NCBI GenBank assembly: GCA_021777555.1
Contig: JAJYDK010000009.1
Location: 46,352 to 110,351, forward strand
Direction: 5' to 3'
Length of the DNA stretch: 64,000 nucleotides
Origin: Pseudomonadota bacterium
GTDB lineage: Bacteria; Pseudomonadota; Gammaproteobacteria; Steroidobacterales; Steroidobacteraceae
This document shows, piece by piece, positions 17,729-26,531 of this stretch. The notes under the pieces are model-generated. The model was not told where the DNA came from. It saw nothing but the letters and a program-made list of their open reading frames with translations, and searched no databases. The position numbers and the translations under genes are program-made. The stretch's first letter is position 1, and each line of letters opens with the position of its first letter.

Positions 17729-19852
17729 ATGAGCGAGACATTCTTCGTCACCACCGCCCTGCCCTACGCCAACGGCCCGTTTCACATCGGGCACATCATG
17801 GAGTACATCCAGGCCGATATCTGGGTGCGCTTCCAGCGCCTGCAGGGCCACCGGGTGCACTTCGTCGGCGCCGATGACGCCCACGGCGCGCCCATCATGC
17901 TCAAGGCCGAGGCGGAAGGGGTGACCCCGCAGGAGCTGGTCCAGCGCATCGCCGCCGGCCGCCCCCGCTACCTCGAGGGCTTTCACATCGGCTTCGATCA
18001 CTGGCATTCGACCGATTCGCCCGAGAACGTCGCGCTGTCCCAGGACATCTACCGGCGGCTGAAGGCCGCCGGGCTCATCTACGCCCGGCCGGTCGAGCAG
18101 TTCTATGATCCGCTCAAGGGCATGTTCCTCGCCGACCGGTACATCAAGGGCGAATGCCCGAAGTGCCACTCCAAGGACCAGTACGGGGATGCGTGCGAGG
18201 TCTGCAGCAGCGTCTACTCCCCGACGGAGCTCATCGAGCCGTACTCGACCCTGACCGGCGCGAAGCCGGTGCTCAAGACCTCCGATCATTTCTTCTTCCG
18301 CCTCTCCGACCCGCGCTGCGTCGCCTTTCTGCACGAGTGGCTCGAGTACCCGGGGCACGTGCAACCCCAGGTGGCCAACAAGGCGCGCGAATGGCTGTCG
18401 GGCGAGGGCGATCGGGCGCTCTCGGACTGGGACATCTCGCGCGATGCGCCCTACTTCGGCATCGCGATCCCGGATGCCCCGGGCAAGTACTTCTACGTGT
18501 GGCTCGATGCCCCCGTCGGCTACCTGGCGTCGCTCAAGAATTACTTCGACAGCGGCAAGGCGCGCGCGAACGGCGAGCTGCGTGGCTTCGAGGAGTTCCT
18601 GACCGCAGCCGACACCCGGCAGGTGCACTTCATCGGCAAGGACATCATCTACTTCCACACGCTCTTCTGGCCGGCGATGCTGAAGTTCGCGGGAGCACCC
18701 TACAAGGTCCCCGACAACGTGCACGTACACGGCTTCATCACCGTCTCGGGCGAGAAGATGTCGAAATCGCGCGGCACCGGGATCAGCCCGCTGCGCTACC
18801 TCGAGATCGGCATGAACCCGGAGTGGCTGCGTTACTACATCGCCGCCAAGCTCAATGCCAACGTGGTGGACATCGATTTCAATCCCGATGACTTCGTGGC
18901 ACGGGTCAACAGTGATCTCATCGGCAAGTACGTCAACATCGCGAGCCGGGCGGCGAACTTCATCACCCGGCACTTCGAGGGCGTGATCGAGTACGGCCCC
19001 GCGCTCGAGGCGCTCACCCAGGAGGCGCGCTGGGTGGCCGGGCAGGTGCGCGAGAGCTACGAGAGCCGCGAGTTCGGCCTGGCCATGCGCCAGACGATGA
19101 CCTTCGCCGACCGGATCAATCAGGAGTTCGACGCGCGCCAGCCCTGGGTCGCGGCCAAGGATCCCGGCCGGCGCGCGGAGCTGCAGGACACCTGTGCGCG
19201 CGCGCTCTATGGCTTCAAGGTGTTGAGTGTGCTGCTCACGCCCGTGCTTCCCGAGGTCTCGGGGCGTGTCGCTCGCGAGCTCTTCGGGCTCGAGCGGCCG
19301 TTGCGCTGGGATGACCTGCTCGAGCCGCCGAGCCGGGTGAACCCGTATCAACACCTCATGACCCGAGTCGACCCCAAGCAGCTCGATGCGCTCCTCGAGC
19401 CAGCGGAGACGCAGACGGACACGGCGAAGACGGCCGAGCCCGCCAAAGCGCCGAAGGCGTCTCCCGCGCCGGGCGCGGCCGCCGCGGCCAAGGCCGGCCC
19501 GGCGTCACAGGCCGAGGCAGTGCCGGCCACCATTGCCATCGACGATTTCAAGAAGGTCGACTTGCGCGTGGCGCGCATCGCGGCCGCGGAGCACGTCGCG
19601 GGAGCGGACAAGCTCCTTAAGCTGACGCTGGATCTGGGACATGAGACCCGCACCGTGTTCGCCGGCATCAAGGCCGCGTACGACCCGCAGACGCTCGTGG
19701 GGCGGCTCACGGTGATGGTCGCCAATCTCGCGCCGCGCAAGATGAAGTTCGGCCTGTCCGAAGGGATGGTGCTCGCGGCGAGCGGCGAGGCCGGCGGCCC
19801 CTACCTTCTCTCCCCCGACTCCGGCGCCACGCCGGGCATGCGGATCAGCTAG
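17729..19852 (+). CDS. metG: Methionyl-tRNA synthetase
   Basis: Class I synthetase charging tRNA-Met. 707 residues. HIGH-type motif in [17 protein letters not shown], zinc-knuckle cysteines in [17 protein letters not shown], and [19 protein letters not shown]. After the anticodon domain there is an Ala/Pro/Lys linker (about 560-600) and a C-terminal tRNA-binding/dimerisation domain like EMAP/Arc1p ([12 protein letters not shown]...[10 protein letters not shown]). This is the long, dimeric E. coli-like form. First gene of a tight series with the RnfB-like, nth and DUF1841 genes (7-base gaps). Confidence 0.97.
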   Translation: MSETFFVTTALPYANGPFHIGHIMEYIQADIWVRFQRLQGHRVHFVGADDAHGAPIMLKAEAEGVTPQELVQRIAAGRPRYLEGFHIGFDHWHSTDSPENVALSQDIYRRLKAAGLIYARPVEQFYDPLKGMFLADRYIKGECPKCHSKDQYGDACEVCSSVYSPTELIEPYSTLTGAKPVLKTSDHFFFRLSDPRCVAFLHEWLEYPGHVQPQVANKAREWLSGEGDRALSDWDISRDAPYFGIAIPDAPGKYFYVWLDAPVGYLASLKNYFDSGKARANGELRGFEEFLTAADTRQVHFIGKDIIYFHTLFWPAMLKFAGAPYKVPDNVHVHGFITVSGEKMSKSRGTGISPLRYLEIGMNPEWLRYYIAAKLNANVVDIDFNPDDFVARVNSDLIGKYVNIASRAANFITRHFEGVIEYGPALEALTQEARWVAGQVRESYESREFGLAMRQTMTFADRINQEFDARQPWVAAKDPGRRAELQDTCARALYGFKVLSVLLTPVLPEVSGRVARELFGLERPLRWDDLLEPPSRVNPYQHLMTRVDPKQLDALLEPAETQTDTAKTAEPAKAPKASPAPGAAAAAKAGPASQAEAVPATIAIDDFKKVDLRVARIAAAEHVAGADKLLKLTLDLGHETRTVFAGIKAAYDPQTLVGRLTVMVANLAPRKMKFGLSEGMVLAASGEAGGPYLLSPDSGATPGMRIS

Positions 19853-19859
19853 AGAGCCG

Positions 19860-20423
19860 ATGCCCGGCGCTGAGGACATCGACGCGCTGCTGCCGCAGAC
19901 CCAGTGCACGCGCTGCGGTTATCCGGGTTGCCGGCCCTACGCCGAGGCGATCGCCCGGGGAGAGGCGGACATCAACCAGTGCCCGCCGGGGGGAGCCGCG
20001 ACCCTTGCGGCGCTGGCAAAGCTGCTGCGCCGCGAGCCGCTGCCGCTCAACCCGGCAAACGGCGCCGAAGGACCTCCCCGGCTTGCCTTCATCGACGAGG
20101 AGGCCTGCATCGGCTGCACGAAATGTCTTCCGCCCTGCCCCGTCGATGCGATCGTCGGCGCACGCAAACACATGCACACCGTGGTCATGGAACTGTGCAC
20201 CGGCTGCGAGCTGTGCGTGGCCCCCTGCCCGGTCGATTGCATCGTCATGATCCCCCGGCCCGCGACCCGGGAGACTCCCGCCCCGCCCGATCCCGCCGCG
20301 AACCGCCGCCGCTTCGCTGCGCACAACGCCCGGATCGCGCGCCGTGCCGGAGAACGTGCCATGCTGCTGGGCGCGAGAAAGCGTCTCGCCGCCACGCGCT
20401 CCCCGAAGACGAGTTCCGAGTGA
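19860..20423 (+). CDS. RnfB/RsxB-like ferredoxin, soluble form
   Basis: Electron-transfer protein with three Fe-S cluster sites. N-terminal Fe4S4 domain CTRCGYPGC...INQCPPGG, then two bacterial ferredoxin motifs [12 protein letters not shown] and [12 protein letters not shown]. 187 residues; the C-terminal tail is basic and Ala/Arg-rich. The N-terminal membrane anchor of true RnfB/RsxB is missing, and no other rnf/rsx subunit is encoded nearby, although its position directly before nth mirrors the end of the E. coli rsx-nth cluster. Function is therefore uncertain: it may serve another membrane or repair partner. A GAGAG sequence precedes ATG 19860. Confidence 0.88.
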   Translation: MPGAEDIDALLPQTQCTRCGYPGCRPYAEAIARGEADINQCPPGGAATLAALAKLLRREPLPLNPANGAEGPPRLAFIDEEACIGCTKCLPPCPVDAIVGARKHMHTVVMELCTGCELCVAPCPVDCIVMIPRPATRETPAPPDPAANRRRFAAHNARIARRAGERAMLLGARKRLAATRSPKTSSE

Positions 20424-20430
20424 ACCCACC

Positions 20431-21147
20431 GTGCATCCGGCCACCATCCGCGCCCTGTATCGACGCCTGAAGGCGGCCAACCCCCGCCCGCAGAGCGAGC
20501 TCGAGTATTCGAGCCCCTTCGAGCTGCTGGTGGCGGTCATGCTCTCGGCGCACACGACGGACAAGAGCGTCAATGCCGCGACCCGCAGGCTCTTCCCCCT
20601 CGCCAACACGCCTCAGGCGCTTCTCGCTCTGGGCGTGGAGGGCGTGAAGCCTTACCTGAAGTCCGTGGGACTCTACAACGCCAAGTCTGAGAATCTGATC
20701 GGGCTGTGCCGGCGGCTCGTTGAGCACCATGGCGGCCAAGTGCCCCGCGACCGGGCCGCGCTCGAGGCGCTTCCCGGGGTGGGCCGCAAGACCGCCAGCA
20801 TCATCCTCAACATCGTGTTCGGTGAGCACGAGATCGCGGTCGACACTCACATCTTCCGCGTGGCCAATCGCACCGGCCTCGCCCCGGGCAGGACACCGCT
20901 CGCCGTCGAGCGGGGATTGGTCGCGCGTACGCCGGCGGAATTCAAGCACGATGCCCACCACTGGCTGCTGCTGCACGGACGGTACGTCTGCACCGCGCGC
21001 GCACCCGCCTGCCCGAGCTGCCTCATCGCGGATCTGTGCGAGTACCCCGACAAGACGGCCGGCACTCCATCGGGCAAGGCCTCGCGCGGGACGAGCGATG
21101 AGCGCCGAAGGCCCCGGTCGCGCAGCCGCCGTGCGGTCGCAGGTTGA
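20431..21147 (+). CDS. nth: Endonuclease III
   Basis: Bifunctional glycosylase/AP lyase for oxidised pyrimidines. 238 residues from GTG 20431, chosen to match the family N-terminus (HPATIRALYRRLKAANP). Helix-hairpin-helix with the catalytic Lys: LPGVGRKTAS; catalytic Asp in AVDTHIFRVANRT; Fe-S cluster Cys pattern C-x6-C-x2-C-x5-C at the C-terminus. The segment LSAHTTDKSVN has His where E. coli Nth has Gln41, the residue that fills the gap left by the flipped base. A basic 25-residue tail (RRRPRSRSRR) is added to the C-terminus. Confidence 0.95.
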   Translation: MHPATIRALYRRLKAANPRPQSELEYSSPFELLVAVMLSAHTTDKSVNAATRRLFPLANTPQALLALGVEGVKPYLKSVGLYNAKSENLIGLCRRLVEHHGGQVPRDRAALEALPGVGRKTASIILNIVFGEHEIAVDTHIFRVANRTGLAPGRTPLAVERGLVARTPAEFKHDAHHWLLLHGRYVCTARAPACPSCLIADLCEYPDKTAGTPSGKASRGTSDERRRPRSRSRRAVAG

Positions 21148-21149
21148 GC

Positions 21150-21578
21150 ATGCCCTTCTTCGCCGATCAGAACCGCGAACAGCTGAGGCGCCTCTACAGG
21201 GAGGCCTGGCGCAAGTACCGCGCCGGTGTCGCGCTCGAGCCGCTCGAGGGTCAGATCGCCGCTGTGATCGCCGAGCATGCCGAATACGTCCCGCTGCTGG
21301 AATCGCCGCAGGGACTGGCGCAGGAATTCACGCCCGAGGGCGGGCGCGAGAACCCCTTTCTGCACATGGGGCTTCACCTTGCGGTCCGGGAGCAGGTCTG
21401 CACGGACCGTCCGGCCGGCATCACCGCCGTCCACGAATCGCTTTCCCGGCGACTCGGGGATGCCCATGCCGCGGAGCACATGATGATCGAGCGCCTCGCC
21501 GAGACCCTGTGGGAAGCCCAGCGCTCCGGCCGCATGCCGGACGAGCAGGGCTACCTCGAGCGGCTGCGGACGTTGTGA
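21150..21578 (+). CDS. DUF1841 family protein
   Basis: Conserved protein of unknown function, 142 residues from ATG 21150, which follows the nth stop by two bases; a TTG at 21144 that overlaps that stop is a possible alternative. Recognisable by FADQNREQLRRLYREAWRKY at the N-terminus and ENPFLHMGLHLAVREQ in the middle. It is all-helical in appearance, with no signal or membrane segment. DUF1841 genes sit near nth in many gammaproteobacteria. Confidence 0.85.
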   Translation: MPFFADQNREQLRRLYREAWRKYRAGVALEPLEGQIAAVIAEHAEYVPLLESPQGLAQEFTPEGGRENPFLHMGLHLAVREQVCTDRPAGITAVHESLSRRLGDAHAAEHMMIERLAETLWEAQRSGRMPDEQGYLERLRTL

Positions 21579-21644
21579 CCTCGCCCCGCCGGACGCCGGG
21601 ACGAAGCAGATCAGGCGCATCCCTGCGCCGGCTGCCGGGTGAGA

Positions 21645-22406
21645 TCAGAACAATCCGGAGATCTCTCCGGAGACTTCCTTCGTCAGCGCGGGCGTGGCGT
21701 AGCTGAAGGCGAGGTTCAGCCCCTGCGCCTGCGCCACGATGCGGTCGCGGTAGATCATCCAGTTCTTCACGCCGCTCGTGCTCGTCTGCATGGTTCCGCC
21801 CATGCCCTGCTCGGCGTTGGTCTGGCTGGTCGTATAGACACCGGCCTGACGCTGCTCGAGCTGGATGTCGACCACCATCATGTAGTGCTTGTGCTGGATG
21901 AAATGGCCGATCACGGCGCCGGCGAGCGCGCCGGCAAGCAGCGCTCCGGCCTGGGTGCCGCCGTCGTTGCTCGTCATGGCGCCGATGAGCCCGCCGCCGA
22001 AGCCGCCCGCCAGGGCGCCCGCCGCGGTGTAATTGCCCTGCTGTTTACCGACATACAGCACGTTGTACATGACCATGTATTCGGCCTTGGTCGGGTCGTT
22101 GGTGACCTGATAGCCGCGGGCCGCGAGATCCTGGCTTACCTCGGACTCGACGCCGAGGTTCTGGGCACTCGAGGTGTTGTGTCCGTCGATGAACACCACC
22201 CGCTCCTGCGGAGCGACGGGCTGCAGGAAAATGCTGCTGCTCATGTGCGCGGACAGCTGCATGTTGCCGGCGGACAGGCCGCTCGAGCTGGTCTGCTGGG
22301 GCGCGGGTCCCGTGGCGCAACCCGCGAGCGCGAGCGTCCCGAGGCAGGCCGAGCCGAGGACCATCGATTTCGATCGCGCCAGCATCCCGATCAGTGAGGG
22401 TTTCAC
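21645..22406 (-). CDS. TraT-like complement-resistance lipoprotein
   Basis: Outer-membrane lipoprotein resembling TraT of F-type plasmids (surface exclusion, serum resistance). 253 residues from GTG 22406, with AAAGG nine bases upstream. Lipobox TLALAGC. Family matches remembered from F TraT: MSSSIFLQPVAPQERVVFID, then AARGYQVTNDPTKAEYMVMY, a glycine/alanine-rich membrane-like centre (AAGALAGGFGGGLIGAM), and a C-terminus resembling TraT's end (YRDRIVAQAQGLNLAF). No tra genes are near, so this is a chromosomal relative. Its actual role here is unknown. Confidence 0.8.
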   Translation of the reverse strand: MKPSLIGMLARSKSMVLGSACLGTLALAGCATGPAPQQTSSSGLSAGNMQLSAHMSSSIFLQPVAPQERVVFIDGHNTSSAQNLGVESEVSQDLAARGYQVTNDPTKAEYMVMYNVLYVGKQQGNYTAAGALAGGFGGGLIGAMTSNDGGTQAGALLAGALAGAVIGHFIQHKHYMMVVDIQLEQRQAGVYTTSQTNAEQGMGGTMQTSTSGVKNWMIYRDRIVAQAQGLNLAFSYATPALTKEVSGEISGLF

Positions 22407-22801
22407 GATTGCATACCTTTCGTGTTATTGCACAGACACTTTCGTTCCGCCCAAAGGCCATCGCGTGACCTCGGACGCCATGTGTTTCCCGCTCCTCGGC
22501 ACGGCGCCACCATGCGCCGGCTCGTCTTGCGCACACTCACGCACGGCGCGAGCGGGCCGTTCCGGAGGGATCCGGGACGCCATGGGGATGTTATCGGCGC
22601 AAGCGCCGCAGCCTTGAGGGCGAAGTGCCCGGGTGACTCGAAACGTGACGGGATGCCGGGGACTGGGCGGTGACGCGAACGGTCGCACCGCGCGCCGGGA
22701 AGCCTGCACGAAGACGAGTGGGACGGCGGATGCCCGGCGCGGCGCGCAGACGCCGCGCCGCGTCACGCTCCGGTGGCGAGATCGGCCTTCGGGCCGCCCG
22801 C
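22407..22801. other. Intergenic stretch between the TraT-like and aqpZ genes
   Basis: 395 GC-rich bases between two minus-strand genes. It should hold the promoter and leader of the TraT-like gene (GTG start with AAAGG just upstream on the minus strand) and the 3' end of the aqpZ transcript. Frames through it are short, Arg/Ala-rich and antisense-like. I see no RNA gene, repeat or convincing terminator. Confidence 0.5.
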
Positions 22802-23506
22802 CTACACCTGCGGGCTCTTCGCCTCGAGCAGAGTGCGGTAGATGAGCCCGCCCGCCACGCCGCCAAGGAGCGGCATCACCCAGAACAGCCACAGCTGATG
22901 CACCGCCCAGCCGCCCTGAAAGATCGCCACGCCGGTGCTGCGCGCGGGATTGACGGACGTGTTGTCCACAGGGATGCAGATGAGGTGAATCAAGGTCAGG
23001 GTGAGGCCGATGGCGAGCCCGGCGAAACCCGCTGGAGCCCGCTTGTCGGTCGCCCCGTGAATGACCAGCACGAACATCGCCGTCAGTACGAACTCCGCGA
23101 TCATCGCGGACTGCATGGAGTAGCCACCGGGAGAGTGCGCGCCGTAGCCGTTCGAGGCAAAGCCGCTCGCCGAGGCGCTGAAGCCGGGCTTGCCGCTCGC
23201 AATGGCGTACAGCACCGCGCCCGCCGCGATCGCCCCCACCACCTGGACGAGGACGTAGGGAACCACGTCCTTGGCGCCGAACCGACCTCCGGCAAACAGC
23301 CCCACCGTCACGGCGGGATTGAAGTGTCCGCCTGAGATATGGCCCACCGCATACACCATGGTGAGGACCGTGAGGCCGAAGGCGAGCGCGACCCCGAGGA
23401 ATCCGATTCCGAGATGTGGGAAAGCCGCGGCGAGTACCGCGCTCCCGCATCCTCCGAGCACCAGCCAGAACGTTCCGAAAAACTCCGCCGCCAGTCTCTT
23501 GCTCAT
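22802..23506 (-). CDS. aqpZ: Aquaporin Z
   Basis: Water channel of the inner membrane, 234 residues from ATG 23506 (GGAG six bases upstream). Both NPA boxes are present: [13 protein letters not shown] and [13 protein letters not shown]. The selectivity-filter Arg follows the second NPA, and the AqpZ-like N-terminus reads [20 protein letters not shown]. Six membrane segments are visible. The Cys in GGCGSAV is as in E. coli AqpZ. Monocistronic by spacing. Confidence 0.95.
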   Translation of the reverse strand: MSKRLAAEFFGTFWLVLGGCGSAVLAAAFPHLGIGFLGVALAFGLTVLTMVYAVGHISGGHFNPAVTVGLFAGGRFGAKDVVPYVLVQVVGAIAAGAVLYAIASGKPGFSASASGFASNGYGAHSPGGYSMQSAMIAEFVLTAMFVLVIHGATDKRAPAGFAGLAIGLTLTLIHLICIPVDNTSVNPARSTGVAIFQGGWAVHQLWLFWVMPLLGGVAGGLIYRTLLEAKSPQV

Positions 23507-23685
23507 TGTCGTCTCCGATTTGGGCGGAGGGCCTTTGGAGGGCCCCCGACCTTTGCTTTTTGGCAAACCGACCCGGCCACTTCGCCGGCATGGTAGCACA
23601 ACCCCACGCTGATTCATTGCGGCGCCTTGGGCGGCCCACGGTCCGCTGATACACTACGGAGGCGAGCGCAGATCAAGGACCGCAC

Positions 23686-24987
23686 ATGGTGATCAGCCGC
23701 GGTGAGTGCGAGGCGATCGAGCATGCGAGCGTCGATGAGCTCCGGCACGTGCAGCTTCAGCGCTTGCGTTGGTCAATCCGCCACGCCTACGAGAACGTCG
23801 GGCACTATCGAGGCAGCTTCGATGCGCACGGGGTCGGCCCGGCGACGCTCGGCTCGCTCGAGGACCTGGCGAAGTTTCCCTTCCTCACCAAGCAGGACTT
23901 CCGCGCCCGATATCCATTCGGACTGTTCGCAGTGGCCCGCGAGAAGGTGGTGCGCCTTCACGCCTCGAGCGGCACGACCGGCAAGCCGACCATCGTCGGG
24001 TACAGCGCCAGGGACATCGACACCTGGGCGACGCTGATGGCCCGCTCGATCCGCGCCGCCGGCGCGCGCACCGGCGATGTCGTGCACATCGCCTATGGCT
24101 ACGGCCTGTTCACCGGCGGTCTGGGCGCGCACTACGGCGCGGAGCGCCTGGGCTGTACGGTGGTGCCCGTCTCCACGGGACGGCGGGACTGGCAGGTGCA
24201 GTTGATCGAGGACCTGCGTCCCGACATTCTCATGGCCACCCCGTCATACGCCCTGACGCTCGCCGAGGCATTCGTCCGCAAGGGACTCGACCCGCGCCAG
24301 AGCTCTCTGCGCATCGGCATCTTCGGCGCCGAGCCCTGGAGCGAGCCGATGCGCCGGGAGATCGAATCGCGCCTCGGCCTCGAGGCCATCGACATCTACG
24401 GGCTCTCGGAAGTGATGGGCCCCGGGGTGGCCTGTGAGTGCATCGAGAGCCGCGACGGGCCGGTGATCTGGGAGGATCACTTCTACCCCGAGGTGATCGA
24501 TCCGGACACCGGGGAGGTGCTCCCCGAAGGTGAGGAAGGCGAGCTGGTGCTGACCTCGCTCACCAACGAGGCGCTGCCCGTGATCCGCTACCGCACGCGG
24601 GATCTGACCCGGCTGCTGCCGCCGACCGCCCGGTCCATGCGGCGCATGGCCCGCGTCCAGGCCCGGAGCGATGACATGTTGATCATCCGCGGTGTCAACG
24701 TGTTCCCCTCGCAGATCGAGGAGCAGATCCTGCGCAACCCGCAGCTCGCGCCGCACTATCAGCTCGAGCTCACCCGCGAGGGATATCTCGACGCCCTGAC
24801 GGTGCACGTGGAAAGTCTGGCTCCCGATGAGGACATCGCCACACGGCGAAGCACCGCGCACGCGCTCGCACAACACCTGAAGATGCACATCGGCATCCAG
24901 GTGGCCGTGGTGGTGCACCTTCCGGGGGTGATCGGGCGATCCAAGGGCAAGGCCAGGCGTCTGATAGACCGGCGCCCGGCGCCGTGA
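23686..24987 (+). CDS. paaK: Phenylacetate-CoA ligase family protein
   Basis: ANL-superfamily ligase that forms an acyl-AMP and then the CoA thioester of an aryl acid. 433 residues, usual for PaaK. Phosphate loop LHASSGTTGKPTIVGY, IYGLSEVMGPGVACEC, and YRTRDLTRLL with the hinge Arg-Asp; the C-terminal domain has IIRGVNVFPSQIEEQIL. AAGGA lies ahead of ATG 23686. No other phenylacetate degradation genes (paaABCDE, paaZ) are in the window, so the substrate may be another aromatic acid; the symbol names the family. Confidence 0.85.
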   Translation: MVISRGECEAIEHASVDELRHVQLQRLRWSIRHAYENVGHYRGSFDAHGVGPATLGSLEDLAKFPFLTKQDFRARYPFGLFAVAREKVVRLHASSGTTGKPTIVGYSARDIDTWATLMARSIRAAGARTGDVVHIAYGYGLFTGGLGAHYGAERLGCTVVPVSTGRRDWQVQLIEDLRPDILMATPSYALTLAEAFVRKGLDPRQSSLRIGIFGAEPWSEPMRREIESRLGLEAIDIYGLSEVMGPGVACECIESRDGPVIWEDHFYPEVIDPDTGEVLPEGEEGELVLTSLTNEALPVIRYRTRDLTRLLPPTARSMRRMARVQARSDDMLIIRGVNVFPSQIEEQILRNPQLAPHYQLELTREGYLDALTVHVESLAPDEDIATRRSTAHALAQHLKMHIGIQVAVVVHLPGVIGRSKGKARRLIDRRPAP

Positions 24988-25005
24988 CCCGGCGCCACAG
25001 GCCGG

Positions 25006-25686
25006 CTAGCGCGGCCATACAAGGCCGAAGTACTCGCCAAGGAGCGTGCGACCCTTCGAAGTCAGAGCAAGCGCCCGATTGGCGGAATTGCGCTTCAGGC
25101 CGCGTGTCCTCTCCAGCCGCTCGCAAAGTGCGGCGCCGAGCCAGCCCGCGACATGCGGGCGCCCTTCCGTCCAGTCGAGGCACGGCCGAACGATGGCGCG
25201 GCGCATCGCGTACGGCGGCGCCAGATCAAACCTGGCGAGCCATTCATGACCGGTCGCGCTGAGTGCAAACCCGTCGGAGCCGGCGATGATGCGGCCTTTC
25301 AGGATGAGGGAGTCGCAAATTGCCACACCGAGCGCGCCGGCTATGTGATCGTAGCAGCGGCGCGCGTGCTTGAGCGCGGGCTCGAGGCGCTCTGTCTTTC
25401 GCCGCGCGAGACTGGCCGCAAACGAGAGAGTCTCGATCGCATGAGCGACATCGGCATCGCGCAGGCGATAGTACCGGTAGCGGCCACGGGCGCTCACGGC
25501 GAGAAGCCCACCATCGAGCAAGAGGCTCAGATGAGCGCTGGCCGCCTGCGGCGAGGCTCCGGCCTGTGTGGCGAGCTCGCCGGCGGCGCGCTCGCTCCCG
25601 TCCATCAACACCGCCAGCATTGCGGCGCGGACCGGGTCACCGACGAGCGCCCCCATCCGCGCAATATTGGATAGCCCCGTAGCCAT
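25006..25686 (-). CDS. ArsR-family winged-helix regulator with C-terminal extension
   Basis: 226 residues from ATG 25686. The first 100 residues form an ArsR-type winged helix: ALVGDPVRAAMLAVLMDG, AGELATQAGASPQAASAHLS (recognition helix) and RGRYRYYRLRDADVA (wing). No metal-binding ELCVCDL-type motif is visible. The remaining 120 residues are an uncharacterised, probably ligand-binding part with two Cys. Divergent from the flavin reductase-like gene with 86 bases between the starts, so that gene, and itself, are the likely targets. Confidence 0.85.
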   Translation of the reverse strand: MATGLSNIARMGALVGDPVRAAMLAVLMDGSERAAGELATQAGASPQAASAHLSLLLDGGLLAVSARGRYRYYRLRDADVAHAIETLSFAASLARRKTERLEPALKHARRCYDHIAGALGVAICDSLILKGRIIAGSDGFALSATGHEWLARFDLAPPYAMRRAIVRPCLDWTEGRPHVAGWLGAALCERLERTRGLKRNSANRALALTSKGRTLLGEYFGLVWPR

Positions 25687-25772
25687 GTGCTGCCATGATA
25701 AGGCTCGCGCCCGCACCGTCGTTACAGGACATCCTGAAGCATTCCGCGGGACCGGCCTGCCAGAATCCCGCC

Positions 25773-26531
25773 ATGGACAGCCAGAATCCAGATCGCTTCG
25801 TCACCGTCTCGCCGGAGATTCTCTATTTCGGCACGCCGGTCGCCGTCATCAGCACGCTCAACCCGGATGGAACGACCAATCTCGCCGCCATGTCGAGCTT
25901 CTGGGCGCTCGGCGACCGTTTCATGCTGGGCTTGACGTCCTACGGCCAGACCGGACGCAATCTCGCGCGCACGCCGGAATGCGTGCTGAATCTGCCCTCA
26001 CCCGCCGAATGGGAGCAAGTGGAGCGGCTCGGTCATACGACCGGGCGCTTCCCGCTCACCGACTACCACCTGGGCGCCGGCATCGCGCACGCAAAAGACA
26101 AGTTTGGCGTCTCCGGCTTCTCGCCGCTTGCCTCCCAGATCGTGGCGCCCCTGCGCGCGGCGGAGTGTCCCGTGCAGATCGAGGCGCGTGGACTCGCGCA
26201 GAACACGCCAACGGGAGAAGGCAGTCTCCTTTATTTCGAGGTGCAGCGACTGCGCGTGCATGCCGATAGCGCGATCCTGGACAGCGCGCACACTCGTATC
26301 GACATCGATGCCTGGTCACCGCTTTTCTACGTTTTTCCGCCCCTATTTCGGCAAATGCGGACGGCTCGGAAAGAGCTTTCGGGCGCGAAATTGATCGGAG
26401 ATCCGCTCGCGCAGAGGCGCTCTCGATGGATGCGTCTCCAATTGGCCATTCCACCCCGGGGACCGGCCCTAGACCCTAGGGCCGGTCCCGTATCCATCCC
26501 GAGCCCGGCTCAGGTGTCGACTACGGTGTGA
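25773..26531 (+). CDS. Flavin reductase-like FMN-binding protein
   Basis: FMN-binding split-barrel protein; family members reduce flavin or carry it for oxygenases. 252 residues from ATG 25773 (MDSQNPDRFVTVSPEIL). The FMN-binding run is TPVAVISTLNPDGTTNLAAM and SSFWALGDRFMLGLTSYG, followed by NLARTPECVLNLPS. The domain seems to end near GDPLAQRR; the last 35 residues (Pro/Arg-rich, through STTV) read across a 14-bp palindrome and overlap the convergent gene by 11 bases, so the true end may be earlier in relatives. Probably under control of the divergent ArsR-type gene. Confidence 0.82.
   Translation: MDSQNPDRFVTVSPEILYFGTPVAVISTLNPDGTTNLAAMSSFWALGDRFMLGLTSYGQTGRNLARTPECVLNLPSPAEWEQVERLGHTTGRFPLTDYHLGAGIAHAKDKFGVSGFSPLASQIVAPLRAAECPVQIEARGLAQNTPTGEGSLLYFEVQRLRVHADSAILDSAHTRIDIDAWSPLFYVFPPLFRQMRTARKELSGAKLIGDPLAQRRSRWMRLQLAIPPRGPALDPRAGPVSIPSPAQVSTTV
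26459..26489. terminator. Perfect 14-bp stem, 3-base loop; likely bidirectional terminator
   Basis: GGGACCGGCCCTAG, loop ACC, then CTAGGGCCGGTCCC. It lies between two convergent genes but inside the 3' coding frame of the flavin reductase-like gene. Neither side has a clear run of T, so it is a strong hairpin without the classical tail; it could also be a protein-binding palindrome. Confidence 0.5.

Noticed and set aside
16553..19354. Minus-strand open frame of about 930 codons opposite the second PilT-like gene and metG
   Set aside because: Antisense to well-supported genes; no recognisable motif.
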